The position numbers were made by a program, and so were the translations under genes. Below, piece by piece: positions 55,066-63,486 of a stretch of 64,000 nucleotides of DNA. The notes under the pieces were generated by a model. That model did no database searches. It was given only the letters and a program-made list of their open reading frames with translations, and was not told where the DNA came from. This DNA comes from Streptomyces olivaceoviridis (GTDB lineage Bacteria; Actinomycetota; Actinomycetes; Streptomycetales; Streptomycetaceae), in assembly GCF_014650115.1 (NCBI RefSeq), contig NZ_BMUI01000025.1, forward strand, positions 48,350 to 112,349, written 5' to 3'. Every line of letters begins with the position of its first letter. The first letter of the stretch is position 1.

Positions 55066-55174
55066 TTTAGCTGTGGCAATGGCTGAGGGGACTGCGGCAC
55101 GGGAGATCGACGGACAGGGTGAGCATCGACCGAGAACGGGCTCGTGCGCGGACCCCTATGAGCAGGGATTCTCT

Positions 55175-55882
55175 ATGATTCATGCCATGACGGACGGGAC
55201 TCGACAGGATGCGCTGACCGATCGCGCGTACGAAAGCGTCAAGGCGATGATCATGGACCACGAGATCGCCCCCGGCGCCCGCCTGAGCATCGAGGGACTG
55301 GCCCGTCAGCTCGACGTGTCGGCGACCCCGGTACGCGAGGCCCTCGCCCGGCTCGAATCGGAGCGACTCGTGGTCAAGCGGGCCAACGCCGGCTATCGCG
55401 CCACCGACCTGCTCGACCCCGAGGCCCTGCTCGACCTGTTCGAGATGCGGCTGCTGCTCGAACCCCGGGCCGCTTCACTGGCCGCGGAGAACGCGAGCGA
55501 CGAGGAACTGCGCCGACTGCGCTCCATCGTCGAGGAGATGCGCCGCCAGCCCGACCTGGGCGAGAGGTACTCGGACTACCGCCGGTTCGCCTCGCTCGAC
55601 CAGGAGTTCCACGATCTGCTGGCCCGGACCGCGGGTCGGCCGCTGCTCGCGGACGCGGTGAACCGCCTCCACGCCCATCTGCACATGCTGCGGCTGAACA
55701 GCGCGCCCGGATCCGTCGACGCCACCGTCGCCGAGCACGAGCACATCCTGGACGCTCTCGTGCAGCGCAACCCTGAGAAGGCGGCCGAGGCGATGGCCAC
55801 CCATCTGCGTTCCAGTCGGGTGCGCCACCGCCCACAGCCCCCGGCGCCCCGCCCGGCACGTGGCCGGACCGCCTCCCGCTGA
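55175..55882 (+). CDS. GntR-family (FCD) regulator of the sugar-acid module
   Basis: 235 aa from ATG 55175 (preferred for GCAGGGA 6 bases upstream; ATG 55187 also possible). The winged helix contains LSIEGLARQLDVSATPVREA, then an FCD domain with LDQEFHDLLARTAG and AEHEHILDAL metal-type motifs. The wing region matches the fucose regulator at 27165 at 35 of 50 positions by my count. Divergent from the PanE-like/enolase/MHS genes and probably their repressor. Confidence 0.88.
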   Translation: MIHAMTDGTRQDALTDRAYESVKAMIMDHEIAPGARLSIEGLARQLDVSATPVREALARLESERLVVKRANAGYRATDLLDPEALLDLFEMRLLLEPRAASLAAENASDEELRRLRSIVEEMRRQPDLGERYSDYRRFASLDQEFHDLLARTAGRPLLADAVNRLHAHLHMLRLNSAPGSVDATVAEHEHILDALVQRNPEKAAEAMATHLRSSRVRHRPQPPAPRPARGRTASR

Positions 55883-56163
55883 GCACCGGCGCGCGTCCGC
55901 GCACACGGCCTCGACGGGTGGGAATTCGTCATCCGGGCGGCGAAGATGCTCGCCGGGCGGACGGCGGGACCAACCCACCCGGCAATGGGCCCAGCGCTGC
56001 GTCGGCGAACTCGCTGACGCAGCGCCACGGTTGCCGATCGGCGGAGGAGAGGCCGGAACCGTGTCCGCCCGGCTGTGGAGGGGCGCGAGGTCCCGGCCGT
56101 GGAGGGGCGCGAGGGGCGAAGTCGTCCGGGGCCGCCACCGTCCGTCGTCGAGTCGGACTGGGC

Positions 56164-56451
56164 TCAACCGAGACCACGATGGGTGGCCCACAACTCCCCG
56201 GCACGGCTGGCGGCTTGGGAAATCAGGGCCGCCAGTTCGGGTCTGTCGGGGACAGGGAACGAGACGTATGCGCCCCGGCCACCACCGACTGGCCTGCCGT
56301 AGGCCTTCACGGCGAGGTGACCGTCCGGGAGAAGCCGGACGTTGAGCGTGGTCAGCGTGAACTCTTCACCGCGTCGAGTGTCCGTCCAGCGGAGCGGCTG
56401 CGGGATCGTGACATTGATCGCCAGAGCACTCACATCCAGGTCGCTGCTCAT
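56164..56451 (-). CDS. Small hypothetical protein
   Basis: 95 aa, mixed hydrophobic/charged with predicted alternating strands (ALAINVTIPQ, FTLTTLNVRLL, HLAVKAYGRP, AYVSFPVPD) and a C-terminal helix. No family recognised. It has no signal peptide and only a weak RBS (GTGAG). The composition is protein-like and unlike the shadow frames around it. The flanks (55883-56163 and 56452-56800) hold no other supported gene. Confidence 0.5.
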   Translation of the reverse strand: MSSDLDVSALAINVTIPQPLRWTDTRRGEEFTLTTLNVRLLPDGHLAVKAYGRPVGGGRGAYVSFPVPDRPELAALISQAASRAGELWATHRGLG

Positions 56452-56800
56452 GGACGGATGATCTCACGCGAGTCGCCGCAGGCGGTCGCCACCGGCTCGT
56501 GCACATGCGAACTCCAGTTGTACACACGGTAGATGTGCGGAACGGCCGCGGCAGGCCAGGCCCGGCCCGGCAGATCCTGGTCGGCAGGGCGTGGTTCACT
56601 CGGAACCGCTGGACCATGCGAGCTGCTCCGGCCGTTGCCTTCACCTCTGTGTCCAGCGTGTGCGTTATGGTTCTGGCCGGCGATCTCCAACCCATGACCG
56701 TCCTCCAAAGTGAGGACCAGTGACGTGTCTTGTCAGGGACCGTCCCACGACCCGTGGATCGCTTTCAGCGTCTTCACCCGATCACGTCAGAAAGAATCGG
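56452..56800. other. Intergenic region before serine hydrolase
   Basis: 349 bases with no credible gene. It probably carries the promoter of the serine hydrolase; the local ATG/GTG-bearing frames lack motifs. Confidence 0.4.
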
Positions 56801-58009
56801 ATGCGCATCAAGAACGCGGGCGTCGTGCTCGCAGGTACCGTCGTGATGGCTGCTGTGGCCGTGACGCCCGCCGGCGCCACCACCAGCCTTCCCGGCCCGT
56901 CGGTCACGGGTGTGCTCGCGGTGCAGAAGCAGGCGATGGCCAACGGGGCGCCTGGCGCGCTCACCCGAATCGACTCGGGGGCCTCCAGCTACCGGATCGC
57001 CGTGGGGAAGGCGGACACCGCGGCCGACACGGCGATGGACGCCGATCGCAGGTTCCGCGTCGGCAGCGTCAGCAAGACCTTCACCACCGTGGTGCTGATG
57101 CAACTCGTCGCCGAGGGACGCGTCGACCTGGACGCGCCGGCGAACGACTACCTCCCCAAGCCGCTGCCGGACGATCGCATCACCGTGCGCCACTTGCTGA
57201 GCCATCGCAGCGGCTTGTGGGACTACACGAACGACATGTTCTACCACACCGTCCCGGGCTTCGAGGCGGTCCGGAACAAGGTGTTCACGTTCCAGGAACT
57301 CATCGACCTCTCGACCGCGCACCAGCCCACCAACCAGCCAGGCGCCGCCTACAGCTACTCGAACACCAACTTCGTGGTACTGGGCCAGCTGATCGAGCAC
57401 GTCACCGGTGTGCCGATGGCCACGCAGTACGAGCAGCGGATCTTCCAGCCGCTCGGCCTGAAGAACACCTCCTACGTGCATCCGCAGACGACCATCACCG
57501 GCTCCTACGCACGGGGTTACGTCCGCGACGACGACACAACCCTGCCGCTGGTGGACTCCACCGAGCAGACCGTCTCATGGGCCCAGTCCGCCGGCGCGGT
57601 GATCTCGAACTCGGCGGACCTGAACCGGTTCTTCGCCGCGCTCGTCTCCGGCAAGCTCGTCCCGCAGCCGCAGTTGCGGGAGATGATGAGCATGGTCCCG
57701 GTGAACGCGGACGGCACCCAGTCCTACGGACTCGGCCTCCGGGGCAGGAAACTGTCCTGCGGCGTGACGGTCTACGGTCACACCGGCACCGTGCAGGGCT
57801 ACTACACGTACGCCTTCACGACGGCCGACGGCAACCGCAGCATGACGTCGATGGCGAACACGTCAAACAACGGCACCGTCAACACCGTGCTGGCCGGCAC
57901 TCTGGAGGCCGCGTTCTGCGGCGTCGACCCGGTCAAGAACAGCAAGGTCGCCCGCTCCGGCGGTGAGGCCTTCACCGAGGACATCGCTCCCCAGGTCGTT
58001 CGCCACTGA
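56801..58009 (+). CDS. Secreted serine hydrolase (beta-lactamase/DD-peptidase class C fold)
   Basis: 402 aa. Sec signal at residues 1 to about 27 (VVLAGTVVMAAVAVTPAGATT). S89-V-S-K92 is the SxxK nucleophile pair, YSN in AYSYSNTNFV is the second motif, and GHTG (VYGHTGTVQGY) the third. LLSHRSGLWDY is typical of D-alanyl-D-alanine carboxypeptidase/EstB-type members. It acts outside the cell on peptidoglycan peptides, D-peptides or esters; which one is unknown. Start ATG 56801 rather than the upstream frame. Followed by strong hairpins. Confidence 0.9.
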   Translation: MRIKNAGVVLAGTVVMAAVAVTPAGATTSLPGPSVTGVLAVQKQAMANGAPGALTRIDSGASSYRIAVGKADTAADTAMDADRRFRVGSVSKTFTTVVLMQLVAEGRVDLDAPANDYLPKPLPDDRITVRHLLSHRSGLWDYTNDMFYHTVPGFEAVRNKVFTFQELIDLSTAHQPTNQPGAAYSYSNTNFVVLGQLIEHVTGVPMATQYEQRIFQPLGLKNTSYVHPQTTITGSYARGYVRDDDTTLPLVDSTEQTVSWAQSAGAVISNSADLNRFFAALVSGKLVPQPQLREMMSMVPVNADGTQSYGLGLRGRKLSCGVTVYGHTGTVQGYYTYAFTTADGNRSMTSMANTSNNGTVNTVLAGTLEAAFCGVDPVKNSKVARSGGEAFTEDIAPQVVRH

Positions 58010-58090
58010 GGCTCCCGCACACCCGCGAGGCGTTCGACGAGGCGGTCACCGCGTTCTCCGCCAGGCGTCCGGCGGACACTCGGTGATGCC

Positions 58091-58150
58091 CGCCGGGCGG
58101 GCGACCGTACCGCCCGGCGGGGCCCCGGCCGAGTCCTCGGCCGGGGCCCC
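58091..58150. terminator. Two adjacent strong hairpins after serine hydrolase
   Basis: First stem CGCCGGGCGG (58091-58100) with CCGCCCGGCG (58110-58119). Second stem has 15-bp perfect arms at 58119-58133 and 58136-58150 around TC. They share base 58119, so they are nearly contiguous. About 80-140 bases after the stop, they should terminate the hydrolase transcript and block antisense from the right. Confidence 0.75.
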
Positions 58151-58193
58151 GTGCTCGGCGCACGCCGGTCACCTGACGAGACGGGCGTAGGCC

Positions 58194-58314
58194 CGCCGTT
58201 GTGGGGCAGCCCGACCGACACGGCGGAAGCCGCCCCGACGACGGCGGCCGACCGCAGGAAACCACGGCGCGAGCGCGCCGCGATCGGCTCCTCGGCCGTC
58301 TCGGCAGTGGTCAT
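58194..58314 (-). pseudogene. Orphan Tat signal peptide fragment
   Basis: From ATG 58314 the minus strand reads an acidic start, then SRRGFLRSAAVVGAASAVSV, a textbook Tat signal, then LPHNGGP. After that the frame becomes low-complexity Arg/Pro sequence through the terminator. This is the 5' end of a secreted protein gene whose body has been lost. The original protein cannot be named. Confidence 0.6.
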
Positions 58315-58377
58315 GGGGGGTGTGATCGGAACACGGTTCGCCCTCTGGGAGAGCGGGGTCCGGTGGGTCCGCGGGGG

Positions 58378-58447
58378 CTGGTGAGGGGGGTGGTCCGGCG
58401 GGGCCGGTGGGTCTGGTGAGGGGGGTGGTCCCACGGAGCCGGTGGGC
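58378..58447. repeat. 35-bp tandem repeat, two copies
   Basis: Copies 58378-58412 and 58413-58447 match at 31 of 35 positions and share the core GGTGAGGGGGGTGGTCC. G-rich on the + strand. It lies in the 400-base non-coding stretch between the Tat fragment and the AraC-type gene. No other structure is seen to 58716. Confidence 0.7.
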
Positions 58448-58716
58448 CGCTGGTGCGGTAGGTCCGAGCGGGCCGGCGCGTCAGCCGGGCTCGGTCGCGG
58501 GGGATCCGGTGGGGCAGTTGGGCGGGGTCCGGGGGCCGACGGGACGTATCCGGACCTGTGGTCCCGTGCGCCCGGCGGGGGCCGTAGCCCGCACGTCGTA
58601 CCCGGCAGGGTCCTGGCGCGCACGTCCGCGCTCCTCGACCCTCGGGTTCCGGTCACCCTCGGCAGGCGAGCCGGCCCCGCGCGCCCGCCCCTCGCCGGCG
58701 TCCGAGTTCCGCCCGG

Positions 58717-59736
58717 TCAGCCGGGAACGGCCATGTCGGGAACGGCCAAGTCACGCGAGGAGCACGGCGGGGGAAGAAGGCGGGACGCCTCCGCGGGCGG
58801 GGAGCACCGGACCCGGCGCTGGTAGACGCGCGGTGACACACCCAGCCGGCTGACGAAGGCACGGCGCTGTGCTTCGAGGCTGCCGAAGCCCGACATGAAG
58901 GCGCTGTCCGTGACCGACATCCCGCCGTCGAGCAGCGATCGGGCCGTGTCGAAACGCACCTGTTCGACGAATTTCGCCGGGGTGGTGTGCAGCGCCTCCC
59001 GGAAGAGACGGGACAGGTGCCGTGGGCTGACCGCCACCTCGGCGGCCAGGTCGGCGAGCGAGTACGGGGCGGTGGGGTCGGCGACGATCTGCTGCGTGAG
59101 CCTCCTGACCATCGGGTTGACTACGGCGTGCATCGTCCGGGGGTCGTGCTGCTCGCCGTCCTGGGCCACCGCACCCAGGGCGCGGGCATGCTCCTCGCCC
59201 TGGTCCTGGGCGACAAGCGTCGCGGCCAGGACCTTGGCAGCGTCCTCACCGGCGGTCGTGATGAGGTTCCCATCGGTGGCGACCCGTGTCCCGAGCAGGA
59301 CCTCGGTCGACGGCTGGAGGTTCCGCAACAGACACACATGCTCCTGACGTGCGGTGACTCTCCGCCCGCGGAGGAGTCCCGCGGCGCTCAGAACGATCGT
59401 TCCCGAGTCCACACCGGCCAGGCGACGGGCCCGTCCGGCCATGTGCCGCACAGCGGACGCATGGGCGGCGGTGGGGTTGCCGTCGAGTGCGGGCCCGCCA
59501 CCGAGAACGACCGCCGTGTCCACACGGCCCGCGCCGTGGGCGCTGGACGACACGTGGAACGGCAGGCCGCTGCGGGTGGTGACGTCTTCGCCATCGGGTG
59601 AGCAGACGACCACGTCGTAGGAACCGCGCTCCGCGAGCGGTTCGATCGCGGAAGCGATGTCGAGCAGCGACACCCCGTCCACCACGAGCAGGGCGATCCT
59701 GGGAAGTTCGTCCGCGACGAGACTCGACCGGTCCAT
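58717..59736 (-). CDS. GlxA-type AraC-family transcriptional regulator
   Basis: About 339 aa. An N-terminal DJ-1/PfpI-like domain (RIALLVVDGVSLLDIASAIE through VDSGTIVLSAAGLLRG) lacks the catalytic Cys (DSGTIVLS in its place). Two AraC HTH motifs follow (YSLADLAAEVAVSPRHLSRL; VTDSAFMSGFGSLEAQRRAF, with VSPRVYQRR at the end). Start ATG 59736 is the likeliest; an upstream GTG at 59778 is possible. A TGACACGTCA palindrome lies just upstream, a candidate autoregulatory site. Diverges from the SnoaL-like gene. Confidence 0.85.
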   Translation of the reverse strand: MDRSSLVADELPRIALLVVDGVSLLDIASAIEPLAERGSYDVVVCSPDGEDVTTRSGLPFHVSSSAHGAGRVDTAVVLGGGPALDGNPTAAHASAVRHMAGRARRLAGVDSGTIVLSAAGLLRGRRVTARQEHVCLLRNLQPSTEVLLGTRVATDGNLITTAGEDAAKVLAATLVAQDQGEEHARALGAVAQDGEQHDPRTMHAVVNPMVRRLTQQIVADPTAPYSLADLAAEVAVSPRHLSRLFREALHTTPAKFVEQVRFDTARSLLDGGMSVTDSAFMSGFGSLEAQRRAFVSRLGVSPRVYQRRVRCSPPAEASRLLPPPCSSRDLAVPDMAVPG

Positions 59737-59760
59737 ACGCTGATTCAAGAAGAAAATGGG

Positions 59761-60016
59761 TGACACGTCAACTCTCACCTATCCCTCCACTCACCGAACG
59801 CCACACCGAAAGTGCACCCATCCTGGGTTCCCGACAACCGTTGACACAGAGGCCGCAATGCCCCTCGCCCCCCGATGGATGCAGCCGTTCCCCGCCCTCC
59901 CATCGGGCACCCTGACGGCGAACCGACACCTCCCCCTCACCAGAGGCCGAGCACGGTCGCGCCCTCTCATGGCCGGGGGTCGCCCCTCCTCCGCTCGCGA
60001 TTCAGTTGATGTGTCA
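59761..60016. promoter_or_regulatory. Inverted pair of TGACACRTCAACT sites
   Basis: TGACACGTCAACT (59761-59773) and its near reverse complement AGTTGATGTGTCA (60004-60016) bracket the GlxA/SnoaL divergent promoter region; 12 of 13 bases agree. A third TGACACGTCA copy occurs at 63402-63411 before the terminal SDR. TTGACT at 60023-60028 may be a -35 element for the SnoaL-like gene. The pattern fits one regulator, perhaps the AraC-type one, controlling both sites. Confidence 0.5.
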
Positions 60017-60085
60017 CTCAAATTGACTAGACTTGGCCCGCTCATACCGAGGCCGGCGGTCAACAGTCAGTACGAAGGAGATCCG

Positions 60086-60397
60086 ATGTCGTCCGACAAC
60101 GAGAAGTCCATCCGGAACGCCTACCAGGTGGCCGAAGCGCAGGACATCGCCGGGTGGATCGACTGCTTCACCGAGAACGGCACGTTCACCGACCAGTCCG
60201 TCGGTATCACCTGCCGCGGCCCGGACGTCGGCGAGCCGGTGGTGAACTACGCCGCGGCGTTCCCCGACATGCACCGCGAGCTCTACGACGTCTATGCGCA
60301 GGGCGACATCGTGGTGGTGGAGCTGTCCCTGAACGGGACGCACCGGGGCCGCCAGCTGGGCGTGCTGAACAACCTGGAGGCCGCCGTCTCCCGGTGA
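60086..60397 (+). CDS. SnoaL/NTF2-like protein with internal deletion
   Basis: 103 aa versus about 130-140 for the family. The start is typical (NEKSIRNAYQVAEAQDIAGW, FTENGTFTDQSVG, YAAAFPDMHRELYDVYAQGD, VVVELSLNGTHRG), and the end is too (QLGVLNNLEAAVSR). The segment that should lie between, a strand pair with the DVFHxxDGKI motif and another strand (about 35-40 residues), is missing after THRGR. The frame is kept. A fold missing those strands is unlikely to be stable. GAAGGAG precedes ATG 60086. Confidence 0.75.
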   Translation: MSSDNEKSIRNAYQVAEAQDIAGWIDCFTENGTFTDQSVGITCRGPDVGEPVVNYAAAFPDMHRELYDVYAQGDIVVVELSLNGTHRGRQLGVLNNLEAAVSR

Positions 60398-60623
60398 CAT
60401 GTCGCTCATACCGTCACCGTTCGTCCCCCTCGGCGCGGCCGGCCACGCCGAGGGGGTGGGCCGCTGCGCGGCTCAGCCGTGGAGCCGTGTGACCGGCTCA
60501 GCACGGATGCCCCACCTCCCACATCCGTCCCGATCCGTGGTGTTCCTGCCCTGATCCGAGGGGTATCGGCCGGAAAGGCACGCCAGTCTTGGTGGCGTCC
60601 CGCAATCGACAAGGAGAACCACC

Positions 60624-61592
60624 ATGGCCGGCAACCCCCGCCGCATCGCTCTGGAACCCGCCGCGCAGGCCTTCGTTGATGCCACGTCCGAGCCGCCGTT
60701 CCTGTACCAGCTCCCGCCGGAGGAGGGCCGCAAGGCGGTGGACCAGGTGCAGGACGCGGAGATCTTCAAGCCGGAGGTCGAGGAGGAGTGGCTGGAGGTG
60801 GCGGGCGGTCCGACGGGCACCGTCAAAGTGCGTGTCGTCCGCCCCGCGGGTTCGGCCGGGACGACGTTGCCGGTCATCCTCTACGTGCACGGTGCCGGCT
60901 GGGTCTTCGGCAACGCCCACACCCATGACCGGCTGGTGCGTGACCTGGCCGTCGGTGTCGGTGCCGCGGTCGTGTTCCCCGAGTACGACCACGCGCCGGA
61001 GGCGGGGTACCCCGTCGCGCTGGAGCAGAGCTGGGCGGTGGCCCAGTGGGTGACGGCCGAGGGTTCGGGCAGGGGTCTGGACGCCGCGCGGATGGCGGTG
61101 GCGGGCGACTCCGTGGGCGGCAACATGGCGATCGCGCTGACGCTGCTGGCCAAGCAGCGCGGTGGTGTGCGGTTCGTGAAGCAGGTGGAGTTCTACCCGG
61201 TCACCGACGCCGCCTTCGACACGGCCTCGTACGAGGAGTTCGCCGAGGGCTACTTCCTGGCCCGGGACGGGATGAAGTGGTTCTGGGACCAGTACACCAC
61301 CAGTGAGGAGGAGCGCGGGCGTATCACCGTCTCTCCGCTGCGGGCGAGCCTGGAGGACCTGGCGGGTCTTCCGCCGGCGCTGATCATCACCGCGGAGGCG
61401 GACGTGCTGCGCGACGAGGGCGAGGCGTTCGCGGCGAAGCTGCGCCAGGCGGGCGTGCCGGCCACGAACGCCCGGTTCGGCGGCATCGTCCACGACTTCG
61501 TGATGGTCAACTCGCTGCACGACACCGAGGCGGCCAAGCACGCCGTCCTGCTCGCGGTCGCCAGCCTCAAGGCGGCCCTGTACGCCGTGTGA
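60624..61592 (+). CDS. Alpha/beta hydrolase, HSL family esterase
   Basis: 322 aa. Oxyanion motif HGAGW (89-93), variant of HGGG; nucleophile S163 in GDSVGG; acid and His in EADVLRDE and GIVHDFVMVN. Acts on short acyl esters as a family property; natural substrate unknown. ACAAGGAGA stands before ATG 60624. Followed by the 29-bp tandem repeats. Confidence 0.88.
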   Translation: MAGNPRRIALEPAAQAFVDATSEPPFLYQLPPEEGRKAVDQVQDAEIFKPEVEEEWLEVAGGPTGTVKVRVVRPAGSAGTTLPVILYVHGAGWVFGNAHTHDRLVRDLAVGVGAAVVFPEYDHAPEAGYPVALEQSWAVAQWVTAEGSGRGLDAARMAVAGDSVGGNMAIALTLLAKQRGGVRFVKQVEFYPVTDAAFDTASYEEFAEGYFLARDGMKWFWDQYTTSEEERGRITVSPLRASLEDLAGLPPALIITAEADVLRDEGEAFAAKLRQAGVPATNARFGGIVHDFVMVNSLHDTEAAKHAVLLAVASLKAALYAV

Positions 61593-61617
61593 CGTCTGCG
61601 GGTGATCACGCTCCAGC

Positions 61618-61704
61618 GTGCGAACACCCGGAGGGGAAACATCCGGGTGCGAACACCTGGAGGAGAGCCTCCCGGGTGCGAACACCCGGAGGAGAAACTT
61701 CCGG
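61618..61704. repeat. Three tandem 29-bp repeats with internal dyad
   Basis: Units 61618-61646, 61647-61675 and 61676-61704 each begin GTGCGAACACC and end CCGG without spacer. Units 1 and 3 contain CCGGA...TCCGG arms, so transcripts would form a row of short stem-loops. The array begins 26 bases after the esterase stop. Lacking unique spacers, it is not CRISPR. A 3' processing/terminator array or protein-binding array is possible. Confidence 0.85.
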
Positions 61705-61900
61705 CACCCTCCGGGGTGCCTTCACCCTGCGCCGGCGGGCGTGGCCCCCCTCCCCACGCCCGCCGCGGGGCCCGGCTCACGTCAGTGTCCCGCCCCGGCC
61801 GGTTCCCGGATCTTGACGCCGAGAACGGCCCCTCCCGACGGCCGCCCGCGTGGCGCCCGCCGACTCCTGTAGCGCGCACCTTTCGAAGTGGAGCATTTGC

Positions 61901-63220
61901 ATGCGCTCGTCCCACCGTCCGGCTCCCGTTCCGGGGCCCGACTCGCACCAGTTCTCCCGGCGCGCGATGCTGCGCACCGCCACCGTCGCCGGACTGGCCA
62001 CCGCGGTTCCGGTCGCGCTCGGCACGGACTTCGCGGCAGCCGACCCAGGCGTGCCCGGTCCGCTCGTTCTGCCCCCGGCCACCGAGGAGATCACCCGGCT
62101 GAACCTCCATGTGCCCGAGGCCCATCTGCGCGATCTGCGGCAGCGGCTGGCCCACGTCCGGCTGCCGGAGCGGGAGACGGTCGCCGACAACTCCCAGGGC
62201 GTCCAGCTCGCCAAGCTCACCGGTCTGCTGGAGTACTGGCGCACCCGGTACGACTGGCGCCGTCTGGAGCGGCGGATCAACGCGCTGGGCCAGTACCGCA
62301 CGATGATCGACGGCCTGGGCATCCACTTCCTGCACGTCCGCTCCCGGCACGCCGACGCCACCCCGCTCATCCTCACCCACGGCTGGCCCGGCTCGTTCGT
62401 GGAGTTCCTCAAGGCGGTCGGCCCGCTGACGGACCCCACGGCCTACGGCGGCACCGCCCAGGACGCCTTCCACGTCGTCATCCCCTCGGTACCCGGCTTC
62501 GGCTTCTCCGACCGGCCCACCAGCACCGGCTGGACCACCCCGCGCATCGCCGCGGCCTGGGCCACGCTCATGGAACGCCTGGGCTACCACCACTACCTCG
62601 CCCAGGGCGGCGACTGGGGCGGCGGCATCACGACCCAGCTGGGCAAGCTGCGCCCCAAGGGACTGATCGGGGTGGAGCTGAACTTCCCCGAGTACACCTT
62701 CAGCCCGCCCGTGTCGGACGATCCCACGGCAGCGGAGAAGACCGCGCTGGCCCAGATCCAGACCTTCTCCACCCAGTACTCCGGGTACTTCCAGGAACAG
62801 TCGACGCGCCCCCAGACCCTCGGCTACGCCCTCGCCGACTCCCCCTCGGGGCAGGCCGCCTGGATCTACGAGAAGTTCCTCGACTGGACCGACAACACCG
62901 GCCGGCCGCAGGGCGTCCTGTCACCGGACGACATGCTGGACAACATCACGCTGTACTGGCTCACCGACACCGCCGCCTCCTCCGCCCGCCTCTACTGGCA
63001 GAACTACGGCGCATCCGAACTGACCAGGCTCGACCTGCCGGTCGGCCTCAGCGTCTTCCCGCACGAACTGGTCCGCAGCCCGAGGATCTGGGCCGAGCGC
63101 GCCTACAGCGACCTGGCCTACTTCAACGACCGGATCCCCTACGGCGGCCACTTCGCGGCCTTCGAACAACCCCTGCTCTTCACGCAGGAGGTCAGGAACT
63201 TCGCCCGGATCGTGAAGTGA
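61901..63220 (+). CDS. Tat-exported epoxide hydrolase family protein
   Basis: 439 aa. Twin-arginine signal FSRRAMLRTATVAGLA (R20-R21). An epoxide-hydrolase N-terminal domain (EAHLRDLRQRLAHVRLPE, WRTRYDWRRLERRINAL) precedes the alpha/beta fold: HGWPGSF, nucleophile D238 in GGDWGG, and catalytic His in YGGHFAAFEQP. Members open epoxides by water addition; fungal and juvenile-hormone-type members share the N-terminal domain. Tat export implies an extracellular or cell-surface role. GTGGAG lies about 8 bases before ATG 61901. Followed by two hairpins. Confidence 0.88.
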   Translation: MRSSHRPAPVPGPDSHQFSRRAMLRTATVAGLATAVPVALGTDFAAADPGVPGPLVLPPATEEITRLNLHVPEAHLRDLRQRLAHVRLPERETVADNSQGVQLAKLTGLLEYWRTRYDWRRLERRINALGQYRTMIDGLGIHFLHVRSRHADATPLILTHGWPGSFVEFLKAVGPLTDPTAYGGTAQDAFHVVIPSVPGFGFSDRPTSTGWTTPRIAAAWATLMERLGYHHYLAQGGDWGGGITTQLGKLRPKGLIGVELNFPEYTFSPPVSDDPTAAEKTALAQIQTFSTQYSGYFQEQSTRPQTLGYALADSPSGQAAWIYEKFLDWTDNTGRPQGVLSPDDMLDNITLYWLTDTAASSARLYWQNYGASELTRLDLPVGLSVFPHELVRSPRIWAERAYSDLAYFNDRIPYGGHFAAFEQPLLFTQEVRNFARIVK

Positions 63221-63233
63221 CACATCGCATGCG

Positions 63234-63323
63234 GTGAACACACAGCGCGTGTTCACGAGCCGCGCCGGCGGCGCGGTCCGGCAACGGAGCGGTGGCAGGT
63301 ACGAGGTCACACCTGCCACCGCT
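63234..63323. terminator. Two hairpins after epoxide hydrolase gene
   Basis: GTGAACAC (63234-63241) pairs with GTGTTCAC (63249-63256). Then a 13-bp perfect stem, 63288-63300 with 63311-63323, has a 10-nt loop and is followed by TCGG. They mark the end of the epoxide hydrolase transcript. Confidence 0.8.
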
Positions 63324-63379
63324 TCGGCATGTCCGGCCGCACCACACCCCCACCACCCCCCACCCCGGCCGCGCAGGTA

Positions 63380-63429
63380 GATGACCCGTCATCCAACTAG
63401 TTGACACGTCATCTTTCGGGGTCTACGGT
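63380..63429 (+). promoter_or_regulatory. Promoter with overlapping palindromes before terminal SDR
   Basis: TTGACA (63401-63406), 17-bp spacer, TACGGT (63424-63429) form a good -35/-10 pair. Around it lie GATGAC-CC-GTCATC (63380-63393), CAACTAGTTG (63394-63403) and TGACACGTCA (63402-63411). Such stacked palindromes over a -35 box imply repression by a dimeric regulator (TetR, MarR or HxlR type), inactivated by a ligand. Confidence 0.6.
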
Positions 63430-63486
63430 GATTGAAGATTGAACGGAACGGTGGCCCCACCAGACCACCCCAGCAAGGAGAAGACC

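Noticed and set aside
61618..61704. Possible CRISPR array
   Set aside because: The repeats are directly contiguous with no spacers, only three units, and no cas genes are nearby.
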